The position numbers and the translations under genes are program-made. The notes beneath the pieces are model-generated. The model was not told the DNA's origin. It saw only the letters and a program-made list of their open reading frames with translations, and ran no database searches. Of a stretch of DNA of 15,053 bases, positions 1-6,223 are shown in pieces. Origin of the DNA: an uncultured Flavobacterium sp. (GTDB taxonomy: Bacteria; Bacteroidota; Bacteroidia; Flavobacteriales; Flavobacteriaceae); the NCBI RefSeq assembly GCF_946479975.1, contig NZ_CAMLIX010000123.1, positions 1 to 15,053 on the forward strand, read 5' to 3'. Numbering within the stretch: position 1 is the stretch's first letter; every line of letters begins with the position of its first letter.

Positions 1-141
1 AGTTCATTTTCATTAGTCAATTCGAGTACAGCATATGCACTCAAATCGGTTGTAGGCGCGTCATTGACAGCAGGAATGTATATCGTTCAAGTAACTTACG
101 CAAACGGAATTGTAAAAACTAAGAATCTCGTTGTAATTTAA
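1..141 (+). CDS. 3' end of a secreted protein with T9SS type A sorting domain (partial)
   Basis: Frame 1 is open from the window edge to a TAA at 139-141, giving 46 codons. The peptide has the pattern of the C-terminal sorting domain of type IX secretion cargo: a hydrophobic strand, then a Leu-x-x-Gly-Met-Tyr-Ile-Val-x-Val hairpin, then a Gly turn and a final Lys-x-Lys-Asn-Leu-Val-Val-Ile. In this family the domain directs export through the T9SS and is removed at the cell surface. The catalytic or binding part lies outside the window, so the function is unknown. Because secreted glycoside hydrolases follow, the protein may act on polysaccharide, but that is inference only. Confidence 0.85.
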   Translation, partial: SSFSLVNSSTAYALKSVVGASLTAGMYIVQVTYANGIVKTKNLVVI

Positions 142-163
142 TACACGTTCTTCTTATATAAAG

Positions 164-201
164 AACTCCATTTCGAGCTCATCGATATGGAGTTTTTATT
201 T
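164..201 (+). terminator. Intrinsic terminator after the T9SS cargo gene
   Basis: An 8-bp perfect stem, AACTCCAT (164-171) with ATGGAGTT (187-194), has a 15-nt loop and ends in a T-rich stretch. It starts 22 nt after the upstream stop. An in-frame ATG at 187 sits inside the 3' arm, which argues against that ATG as the start of the next gene. Confidence 0.75.
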
Positions 202-285
202 CTTTCAAGAGTAGTTTTAATTAAGTATAAAATTTTAGTATCTAAGAAAATAAAAAGATTAAATAAATATCACAAAACAAATAAA

Positions 286-1521
286 ATGAAAAATGCATTA
301 TTACTATTGATTGCTTTTAGTATATCAAATTTTGGGTTTAGTCAGGGCAATACACACAAACAACAAGCTGGAAAATTTGAAGGTCTTGCAATAACACCGC
401 CTATGGGCTGGAATTCGTGGAATACTTTCGGAACTAATATTGATGAAAAGTTGGTAAAAGAAACGGCAGATATAATGGTTTCTTCTGGTTTAGCAGCTGC
501 TGGATATAATTATATTGTTTTAGATGATGGATGGATGACTCACGAACGTGATGCTAATGGAGACTTGGTTCCAGATCCTCAAAAATTTCCCAGCGGAATG
601 AAAGCTTTAATCGATTATGTACATAATAAAGGTTTAAAATTTGGATTGTATAACTGTGCAGGAACAAAAACCTGTGCTGGATATCCAGGTACAAGAGGTT
701 ACGAATATCAAGATGCACGTCTTTATGCCAAACTTGGAATTGATTTTCTAAAATACGATTGGTGTAATACAGAAGGCATTACTGCCAAAGAAGCGTATAC
801 AACAATGAGTAACGCGCTAAAAACTGCTGGAAAACCAATTGTTTTCAGTCTTTGCGAATGGGGTGATAATCAGCCGTGGGAATGGGGAAGATCTGTTGGA
901 AATCTTTGGAGAATTTCAGGAGATATTTATCCTTGTTTTGACTGCGAATTCAAGCATCCAGAAAATTGGTCTTCTTGGGGATTTATGAAAATTGCTGATA
1001 TGCGAAAAGATATTCGTAAATATTCTGGACCAGATCATTGGAATGATTTTGATATGATGGAAGTTGGAAACGAAATGAATGATACAGAAGATAAAACGCA
1101 TTTTGCAATGTGGTGTATGTTGGCATCTCCATTATTTACAGGAAATGATTATAGAAAAATGTCTAAAGAAACTTTGGCAATTTTGAGAAACAAAGAATTG
1201 CTGGCTGTAAATCAGGATAAACTCGGAATCCAAGGATTTAAATATGCTGTTTTAGATGGAGTAGAAGTGTGGTTAAAACCACTTTCTGACGGAGCTTGGG
1301 CAGTAAGTTTTGTAAATAGATCTGAAACTGCAAAAAAGGTTAATTTTGATTGGAGTAAAAACAACTTCAAAGATGCAGATTTTGGATATGGAGCTGATTT
1401 TTCTAAAACAACATTCAAAATAAAAGACCTTTGGAAAAATAAAGAAGCAGGAAATACTAAAAAAGCCTTTAATGCATCAGTAGCTTCACACGATGTTATT
1501 ACTTTAAAATTAATTCCTTAA
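286..1521 (+). CDS. Secreted alpha-galactosidase, glycoside hydrolase family 27
   Basis: The enzyme hydrolyses terminal alpha-1,6-linked galactose from galacto-oligosaccharides or galactomannan-type side chains. From the start at 286 it has 411 residues. A signal peptide (about residues 1-20, Lys-Asn then a Leu/Ile/Phe-rich core ending Phe-Ser-Gln) precedes the GH27 barrel, which opens with PPMGWNSWNTF (residues 38-48) and has the Asp-Asp pair at 80-81. The nucleophile is Asp158 in KYDWCN, and the acid/base is Asp213 in RISGD. A C-terminal beta domain follows. The reading frame extends back to an ATG at 187, but that codon lies in a terminator stem and would put a basic 33-residue tail before the signal peptide, so 286 is preferred. 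The GH5 gene starts 11 nt after the stop and is probably co-transcribed. Exact substrate specificity within GH27 cannot be read from sequence. Confidence 0.93.
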   Translation: MKNALLLLIAFSISNFGFSQGNTHKQQAGKFEGLAITPPMGWNSWNTFGTNIDEKLVKETADIMVSSGLAAAGYNYIVLDDGWMTHERDANGDLVPDPQKFPSGMKALIDYVHNKGLKFGLYNCAGTKTCAGYPGTRGYEYQDARLYAKLGIDFLKYDWCNTEGITAKEAYTTMSNALKTAGKPIVFSLCEWGDNQPWEWGRSVGNLWRISGDIYPCFDCEFKHPENWSSWGFMKIADMRKDIRKYSGPDHWNDFDMMEVGNEMNDTEDKTHFAMWCMLASPLFTGNDYRKMSKETLAILRNKELLAVNQDKLGIQGFKYAVLDGVEVWLKPLSDGAWAVSFVNRSETAKKVNFDWSKNNFKDADFGYGADFSKTTFKIKDLWKNKEAGNTKKAFNASVASHDVITLKLIP

Positions 1522-1532
1522 AAAATATCAAT

Positions 1533-2495
1533 ATGAAACCAAAGATTTGGCATCTTGTTTTCTTTCTTCTAATTGTTGTGAATGTTGCAAAAGCACAATT
1601 TGTTAAAAAGCATGGACAATTAAGTGTTGAGGGAACGCAGCTTGTAGATAAAAACCATAATCCAATTGTTCTTCGTGGTCTGAGTTTTGGCTGGCATAGC
1701 CTATGGCCAAGATTTTATAATGAAAAAGCAGTAAGCTGGCTGAAGAAAGATTTTAATTGTAATATCGTTCGCGCCGCAATGGGTGTAGAGCTTGGCGATT
1801 TGTCTTATATCAATAATCCGCAATTTGCAAAAGAAAAAGTAGAAGCTGTTGTAAACGGTGCAATAAAATCGGATATCTATGTCATTATAGATTGGCACAG
1901 TCATAACGTAAATTTAAAAGAAGCCAAACAGTTTTTTGCAGAAATGTCAAAAAAGTATGCCAAGTATCCTAATATTATATATGAAGTATTTAATGAACCT
2001 GATCATGAAACTTGGTGGGAAGTAAAAAATTATTCTGAAGAGATAATTAGTGTAATACGTGAAAATGATCCTAATAATGTTATTCTGGTTGGTTGTCCGC
2101 ATTGGGATCAAGATATTAATCTTCCTGCCGAAGATCCTATTACAGGTTATACCAATATAATGTATACGATGCATTTCTACGCGGCAACACACGGAAAAGA
2201 GTTAAGAGATAGGACAGATGCCGCAATCAAAAGTGGTTTACCTGTTTTTGTTTCAGAATCTGCCGGTATGGAAGCCTCTGGCGATGGACCACTAGATTAT
2301 AAAGCTTGGCAGGATTATATCGATTGGATGGAATCTAAAAAGATAAGTTGGATTACTTGGTCTATTTCTGATAAAGATGAAACATGTTCTATGCTGAAAA
2401 AATCTGCCAGTTCAGAAGGGAAGTGGAAGGACGAAGATTTAAAAGAATCCGGAATTAAAGTACGTGAGTATCTTCGAAAATATAATAAAGAGTAA
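1533..2495 (+). CDS. Secreted glycoside hydrolase family 5 endo-glycanase (endoglucanase-like)
   Basis: A 320-residue enzyme expected to cut the beta-1,4-linked backbone of a polysaccharide such as cellulose or another beta-glucan or mannan. A signal peptide (residues 1-21, ending Ala-Lys-Ala) is followed by a GH5 barrel. The opening resembles the bacterial endoglucanase subgroup: HGQLSVEG, then an LRGLS stretch with Gly-Trp-His. Active-site residues visible are Arg80, His118 in DWHSH, Asn154-Glu155 in VFNEP (acid/base), His214/Tyr216, Glu242 in FVSES (nucleophile) and Trp276 in the WITWSISDK stretch. Most relatives have Trp-Gly right after the nucleophile; here it is Ser-Ala. The protein ends shortly after the barrel, with no carbohydrate-binding module and no T9SS tail, so it probably stays in the periplasm or leaves by another route. 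It lies 11 nt after the GH27 gene. The GH5 call is firm; the substrate is uncertain. Confidence 0.88.
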   Translation: MKPKIWHLVFFLLIVVNVAKAQFVKKHGQLSVEGTQLVDKNHNPIVLRGLSFGWHSLWPRFYNEKAVSWLKKDFNCNIVRAAMGVELGDLSYINNPQFAKEKVEAVVNGAIKSDIYVIIDWHSHNVNLKEAKQFFAEMSKKYAKYPNIIYEVFNEPDHETWWEVKNYSEEIISVIRENDPNNVILVGCPHWDQDINLPAEDPITGYTNIMYTMHFYAATHGKELRDRTDAAIKSGLPVFVSESAGMEASGDGPLDYKAWQDYIDWMESKKISWITWSISDKDETCSMLKKSASSEGKWKDEDLKESGIKVREYLRKYNKE

Positions 2496-2520
2496 ATAGG
2501 TGAGTTAGGTTATTTTTTAG

Positions 2521-2552
2521 AGCCCGTTCAAATTTAATGAACGGGTTTTTTG
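2521..2552 (+). terminator. Intrinsic terminator of the GH27-GH5 unit
   Basis: A perfect 8-bp GC-rich stem, CCCGTTCA (2523-2530) with TGAACGGG (2538-2545), has a 7-nt loop and a run of six T. It sits 25 nt after the GH5 stop. Confidence 0.9.
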
Positions 2553-3091
2553 TTGTTTTTAAAATTAGTGTTTGTTTTAAACAGAGGTATAATATGAAGG
2601 TTTTTGTATTGTTTTTTGTAAGAATTTAGACTGCAACGTTTTTTATGTTTTTTACTCTTTAAAATAAGTCGGGAATTTGAATTTATTTTTAAGTTTTAAA
2701 TGATAACCCCTATTTTTTTAGGGGGTAAATATTTTTAAAAGTTGTTTTTAGAGGTTTTTGTCTTTTGTTTTGTAGTAGTTTTTACTTTAATATGTGTTTT
2801 ATTCGTTGTAAACGCTGTTTTTATGTTATTGAATTTTCAAAAAAAATAAATGATAAATGTGGAATAATGATTATTGGTAGTTTAATTTTTGTAATCCGTA
2901 ATTCTTCGTCTAAAATTTCAAAAAAGTAGTTTTGAATTATTCTGATGATACAAAAGTTAATAAATTCGCTAATGAAAATGATGATGATTTGAATGCGCAT
3001 ACGAGGTTTTAGAAATGACTTATACTATTAAATAGATATATAAAAGATTAACTAACCAGAATCAATTAATAACTAAAAACCAATTTAAAAC
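2553..3091 (+). other. Gene-free T-rich region upstream of the porin
   Basis: This stretch has no open frame of credible length on either strand and is strongly T-rich on the plus strand. The one clear structure is the hairpin or operator-like inverted repeat at 2707-2724. No full TTG-N17-19-TAnnTTTG promoter was found; the nearest match is TAATTTTTG, one base too long, near 2882-2893. The last 60 nt before the porin ATG are A-rich, as is usual for leaders in this phylum. Distal promoter and regulatory sites of the porin probably lie here. Confidence 0.5.
2707..2724. promoter_or_regulatory. GC-rich inverted repeat upstream of porin
   Basis: CCCCTA (2707-2712) and TAGGGG (2719-2724) are perfect inverted arms separated by six T, inside otherwise very AT-rich DNA. 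No T tract follows the right arm (the next bases are GTAAAT), so it does not look like a terminator. It could be a protein-binding operator or an RNA hairpin. Its role is unknown. Confidence 0.4.
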
Positions 3092-4183
3092 ATGAAAAAA
3101 GCATTTCACATTTTAGCCGCGATGTTAACGAGTTCTTTTGCCTTTGCCCAAGAAGATGAAGCAGCTGCTTCACCAGCAACCACCTGGGGAGGTTCTGCAG
3201 ATGCGTACTATAAATATGATTTTTCAAAACAGATGAATGGATTAACGAGCTTCACCAACTCACAAAATTCATTCGAATTAGGAATGGCATCGATTGAAGC
3301 AGGTCATACTTTTGGAAAAGCTTCTGTGTTTGTAGACTTAGGTTTCGGAAAAAGAGCAGCAGAATTTTCATATAATGAAACACCAGATAAAGATGCAAGC
3401 GCAAAATTTTTAATTAAACAATTATTTTTCACATACAATTTGACAGATGAGTTTAAAGTAGTTGCAGGTAGTTTCGGAACTCATATTGGGTACGAAGTAC
3501 TTGATGCAGTAGATAATAAAAACTACAGTATGTCTTATGCGTTCTCTTACGGACCGTTTTTTAATACTGGGGTAAAAGCACAGTACACTGCAGGTAAATT
3601 TACAGCGATGTTAGGGGTAACTAACCCAACAGACTTTAAATCGGCTATGGATGCTGGGTCTACTCAAAAAACGTTCATTGGACAAATAGGATATATTGGC
3701 GATACAGGAAGTGCTTATTTGAATTTCACAACAGGAAGTACAAACCCTATACCAGGAAGTACAATTCCTGTTTCAGACGAAAACAAAACTCAGTTTGATT
3801 TAACTGCTTCTAAAACAATTAGTGACAGTTTTGCATTAGGATTAAATGCAACTTATGCTAAAACGACTAATGATTTTGATAGTGATCTAGACGGTGAGTG
3901 GTTTTCAGTAGTGGGATATGCTAACTATTCATTCAGCCCATCATTGCTTTTGGCTTACAGAGTAGAATATTTTGATGCTAAAGATGCAGCAGCAAGTTTA
4001 GGAACATTATCAGGAGCAAGTGTATTTGCAAACACTGTTTCTTTAAACTATAAAGTTGGAAAACTTACAATTATTCCTGAGTTAAGATACGATTCTGCTT
4101 CTGAAGATATTTTCTTAGATAAAGATGTAATGCCAACAAAAGGAAGCTTCTACGGATTAATTGCTACAACATACTCTTTCTAG
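3092..4183 (+). CDS. Outer-membrane beta-barrel porin (BBP2/OmpL-like family)
   Basis: A 363-residue outer-membrane protein, probably a channel for small solutes. A signal peptide (residues 1-19, ending Phe-Ala-Phe-Ala before Gln-Glu-Asp) leads into alternating amphipathic strands rich in Tyr, Phe, Gly and Thr. The protein ends with Phe (Thr-Tyr-Ser-Phe), as barrel proteins often do. The stretch SFGTHIGYE (about residue 127 on), with the following NYSMSYAFSYGPFFNTG, is typical of the putative OmpL-like porin family of Bacteroidota. In relatives such porins are often found near ammonium transport genes; none is visible here. The start is the only ATG compatible with the signal peptide. It is monocistronic, with a gene-free region before it and a strong terminator after it. 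The transported substrate cannot be deduced. Confidence 0.85.
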   Translation: MKKAFHILAAMLTSSFAFAQEDEAAASPATTWGGSADAYYKYDFSKQMNGLTSFTNSQNSFELGMASIEAGHTFGKASVFVDLGFGKRAAEFSYNETPDKDASAKFLIKQLFFTYNLTDEFKVVAGSFGTHIGYEVLDAVDNKNYSMSYAFSYGPFFNTGVKAQYTAGKFTAMLGVTNPTDFKSAMDAGSTQKTFIGQIGYIGDTGSAYLNFTTGSTNPIPGSTIPVSDENKTQFDLTASKTISDSFALGLNATYAKTTNDFDSDLDGEWFSVVGYANYSFSPSLLLAYRVEYFDAKDAAASLGTLSGASVFANTVSLNYKVGKLTIIPELRYDSASEDIFLDKDVMPTKGSFYGLIATTYSF

Positions 4184-4216
4184 AGATAAAGATTGATATT
4201 TTTTTTTTTTTTTTGG

Positions 4217-4255
4217 AGCTGTCGAAACATACTAATGTTTTGGCAGCTTTTTTAT
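4217..4255 (+). terminator. Long-stem intrinsic terminator of the porin gene
   Basis: A 14-bp stem (4217-4230 with 4235-4248, including two G-T pairs) has a 4-nt ACTA loop and is followed by a T-rich tract. A 16-base T homopolymer (4199-4214) lies between the stop codon and the stem. Confidence 0.9.
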
Positions 4256-4279
4256 TTTTAAAAGTCTTTGCAAATTTTA

Positions 4280-4440
4280 TGTTTAAGGTTTTGTTTTCAG
4301 GTTTCAATTTTTAAGATTGAAGTTTGATGTTTGAATTTTCAAGTTTAAAATTTCCAGTTTGATTTTTGAAGCTTAGCGATATAAGTTTTTAAGCTTAAGT
4401 TTAGTGTTTCAGTTTTCAAGTTTAAATTTTCAGGTTTAAA
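4280..4440. repeat. Degenerate 14-bp tandem repeat array
   Basis: Units close to TTTTCAAGTTTAAA begin at 4294, 4308, 4322, 4336, 4350, 4364, 4378 and 4392. After a 7-nt half unit (4406-4412) the phase resumes at 4413 and 4427. The copy at 4336 equals the one at 4413, and 4427 differs by one base. Copies at 4294, 4308, 4322, 4350 and 4364 match 10-12 of 14 positions; those at 4378 and 4392 match 8 but keep the AAGTTT core in phase. A weaker unit starts at 4280. The period is not a multiple of three and no frame is open, so the array is not coding. Confidence 0.75.
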
Positions 4441-4497
4441 ATTTTGAAAATAAATAAACTCAACCATTTAATTCAAACAGATTACTGTGTTAAATGC

Positions 4498-4532
4498 GGC
4501 ATCATTCCGTAGGAATGTCTGGTCGGTAGAAA
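4498..4532 (+). repeat. REP-like palindromic element, copy 1
   Basis: A perfect 6-bp inverted repeat, CATTCC-GTA-GGAATG, occupies 4503-4517. It is followed by TCTG and then GGTAGA (4525-4530). Copy 2 has the same centre, stem length and trailing GGTAGA. It has the look of the short repetitive extragenic palindromes scattered through many bacterial chromosomes. Confidence 0.65.
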
Positions 4533-4553
4533 TTAAATTTGATTGTAATGTCA

Positions 4554-4588
4554 TATCACGTTCCGTAGGAACGTTTGATTTAAGGTAG
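4554..4588 (+). repeat. REP-like palindromic element, copy 2
   Basis: ACGTTCC-GTA-GGAACGT (4558-4574) is a perfect 7-bp inverted repeat, followed by TTG and, a little later, GGTAGA (4584-4589). Compared with copy 1, one stem pair is G-C instead of A-T, a change on both arms that keeps the stem intact. Confidence 0.65.
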
Positions 4589-4643
4589 ATACTATACTTT
4601 TAAAACACAAAGATTATATTCAAACAAAAAAAGTGTCTTATAA

Positions 4644-4678
4644 ACAAAAAAGCGCTTCTGGAATTACAGAAACGCTTT
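4644..4678 (-). terminator. Intrinsic terminator of the rimO-amidase operon
   Basis: On the minus strand the stem 4667-4678 with 4649-4660 forms 11 of 12 pairs around a 6-nt loop, with one C-A mismatch at 4655/4672. It is followed by six T (plus-strand A run 4645-4650). It lies just past the amidase stop codon. Confidence 0.85.
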
Positions 4679-4700
4679 GTGATTTTTATGAAATAAGGTT

Positions 4701-5603
4701 TTATTGAACCTGTTTTTTATAAATCGAATAGATTGCATCAATTGTTCTTCTGTCTAATGTTGCGGTTGCATCAGTTTGAATATAATGTAATTTAAAGGCT
4801 TGAATAGCTGCTGTTAAATTTTTGGTATTGTAACCAATAATTCTAAGTGCTTGCTCAATTTTAAAATCAAATGGTGCAGGTTCTAAAACTTCGTCAGGCC
4901 AAATTCCGAAGCCTTTTTCAGCCAATGTTTTCCAAGGAAATAAAGCACTTGGATCTTGTTTTCTCCCTGGTGCAATATCAGCATGACCTAGAAAGTTTTG
5001 AGTCGGAATATTATAATCTTTCTTCAATTTTGTCAGCAAAGCAACCAAACTGCTAATTTGTGCTTCTGTAAATGGTTTAAAACCATTATTGTCAAGTTCA
5101 ATTCCGATAGAGCTGGAGTTTAAATCTGTATTTTTTCCCCAAGTAGAATTTCCTGCATGCCACGCTCTTAAATAATCATTAAGCATTTGGACTACTTTTC
5201 CATTTTTAGAAATCACATAATGAGCACTAACCTGTGTTCTGGTTTTTGTAAAAGTATTTATCGTTTGCTGCAATGAATCTTGAGCAGTATGATGAATAAT
5301 TACAAAGCTTGGTTTTCTTAAATTAAAATTTACAGTTCCAATCCATTCTGTGTTGATTCCATTTTGCAAATACGTCGAATTTGTTTTAGATAAACTATCT
5401 TTTACAATTTTCAACTGTTGTGCATAAGAGGTATCAATAACAACAGTTGTTGCTGGAATCGTTTGTGTATCCTTACTTGTAATCTGGGTTTCTAAGGTTT
5501 TTAACTGCTTATCGTATGCTTTTTCCGTAGTCTTATAAGGATTAGTAGAACAAGCACTTATAATAACTGCTAAAGTCAGATAACAAAAAATCTTTTTTGT
5601 CAT
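4701..5603 (-). CDS. Lipoprotein N-acetylmuramoyl-L-alanine amidase (Amidase_2/AmpD-AmiD type)
   Basis: This enzyme cleaves the bond between N-acetylmuramic acid and L-alanine in peptidoglycan or its fragments. It has 300 residues. The N-terminus is a lipoprotein signal with lipobox Ile-Ser-Ala-Cys (Cys18), so the protein should be membrane-anchored on the periplasmic side. Residues about 20-80 form a polar linker rich in Lys, Gln and Thr. The zinc amidase domain follows, with likely ligands His104 in IIHHTA, His207 in LGHAD and Asp217 in GRKQDPS; SAHYVIS (126-132) and GIELDNN (167-173) are typical family stretches. The C-terminal 70 residues look like a small helical peptidoglycan-binding-type module. 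It starts 29 nt downstream of the Spy-like gene and is the last gene of the operon. AmiD-like periplasmic recycling or remodelling fits better than cytosolic AmpD because of the lipobox. Confidence 0.92.
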   Translation of the reverse strand: MTKKIFCYLTLAVIISACSTNPYKTTEKAYDKQLKTLETQITSKDTQTIPATTVVIDTSYAQQLKIVKDSLSKTNSTYLQNGINTEWIGTVNFNLRKPSFVIIHHTAQDSLQQTINTFTKTRTQVSAHYVISKNGKVVQMLNDYLRAWHAGNSTWGKNTDLNSSSIGIELDNNGFKPFTEAQISSLVALLTKLKKDYNIPTQNFLGHADIAPGRKQDPSALFPWKTLAEKGFGIWPDEVLEPAPFDFKIEQALRIIGYNTKNLTAAIQAFKLHYIQTDATATLDRRTIDAIYSIYKKQVQ

Positions 5604-5632
5604 AATTCGTTGTTTAAAAGTTTAAACGATTA

Positions 5633-6181
5633 TTATTCAATTTTCGTATCTGTATTTTCTTTTGCTTCTTTAGGTTGCTCCTTAGAATCCTTATTTTTTT
5701 TCTTTTTTGATTTTCCTACTTTACCGTCTTTCAAGTTTTCCATGAAAGTCTTGTATTTCTCAACTTGATCAGGATTTAAAAAAGCTGTAATTTTTTTATC
5801 TGTACTTTCTCTTAAAGCTTTTATCTGCTCGATTTTAAGTTCCTGATTACTGCTTTCATTTTTTAATAAAATCCCTTGTTCTCTTATACTTTCTGCTAAA
5901 ACGTTTGTGATGGCAATTGCTTGTAAGTCATCAAGTTTAACGTCTGGTTTCATTTGTTCCACAACCTTTGCGGCAGTTTCTTCAGCTGGAATTTCTTTAG
6001 GCTTGCTTTGTGAACCTTGTCCTTGTCCAGCCATGCTTCTGTCCATTCCCATTCCGCCACCTCTTCCGTAGCCGTTGCCATAACCATTTCCGTAGCCATT
6101 ATTGTATCCACCATATTGAGCAGAAACAGTAAAGCTGAATAAGCCAAAAACTAAAATAAATAAAGTTTGAAAAGGTTTCAT
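5633..6181 (-). CDS. Periplasmic Spy/CpxP-like protein with Gly/Tyr/Asn-rich N-terminus
   Basis: The protein has 182 residues from the chosen start. A signal peptide (Met-Lys-Pro-Phe then a Leu/Phe/Val core ending Val-Ser-Ala, about 1-21) is followed by a YGGYNNGYGNGYG-type low-complexity segment (about 22-50). A helical part (about 65-150) includes two stretches, LDDLQAIAITNVL and ITAFLNPDQVEKYKTF, that resemble the paired LTxxQ-type motifs of Spy/CpxP periplasmic chaperones. The tail is very rich in Lys and Glu. The frame extends nine codons upstream to an ATG at 6208, but 6181 places the signal peptide at the N-terminus. It lies 42 nt after rimO and 29 nt before the amidase, so it is probably in their operon. 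A chaperone or envelope-stress role is inference; family membership is moderately sure. Confidence 0.75.
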   Translation of the reverse strand: MKPFQTLFILVFGLFSFTVSAQYGGYNNGYGNGYGNGYGRGGGMGMDRSMAGQGQGSQSKPKEIPAEETAAKVVEQMKPDVKLDDLQAIAITNVLAESIREQGILLKNESSNQELKIEQIKALRESTDKKITAFLNPDQVEKYKTFMENLKDGKVGKSKKKKNKDSKEQPKEAKENTDTKIE

Positions 6182-6223
6182 AAAAGTGTTTTTATCTGTG
6201 ATTAACAATTGTTCAGCGTAAAT

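Larger units (their letters stand above)
4256..4640. other. Non-coding strip between convergent transcription units
   Basis: No gene is visible between the porin terminator and the amidase terminator. The strip contains a degenerate 14-bp tandem array (4280-4440) and two REP-like palindromes (4498-4532 and 4554-4588). Confidence 0.7.

Noticed and set aside
187..285. Upstream in-frame start for the GH27 gene
   Set aside because: The ATG at 187 lies in the 3' arm of a terminator, and the extension would place a basic, unstructured 33-residue segment before a clear signal peptide that starts at 286.
4498..4590. CRISPR-like repeat pair
   Set aside because: There are only two palindromic copies, they differ in the stem, and there are no further spacers or cas genes.
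4871..5056. Open frame opposite the amidase gene
   Set aside because: It is antisense to a well-supported catalytic domain and has no recognisable features.
6182..6208. Upstream in-frame start for the Spy-like gene
   Set aside because: It adds nine polar residues in front of a normal signal peptide; the ATG at 6181 is the better start.
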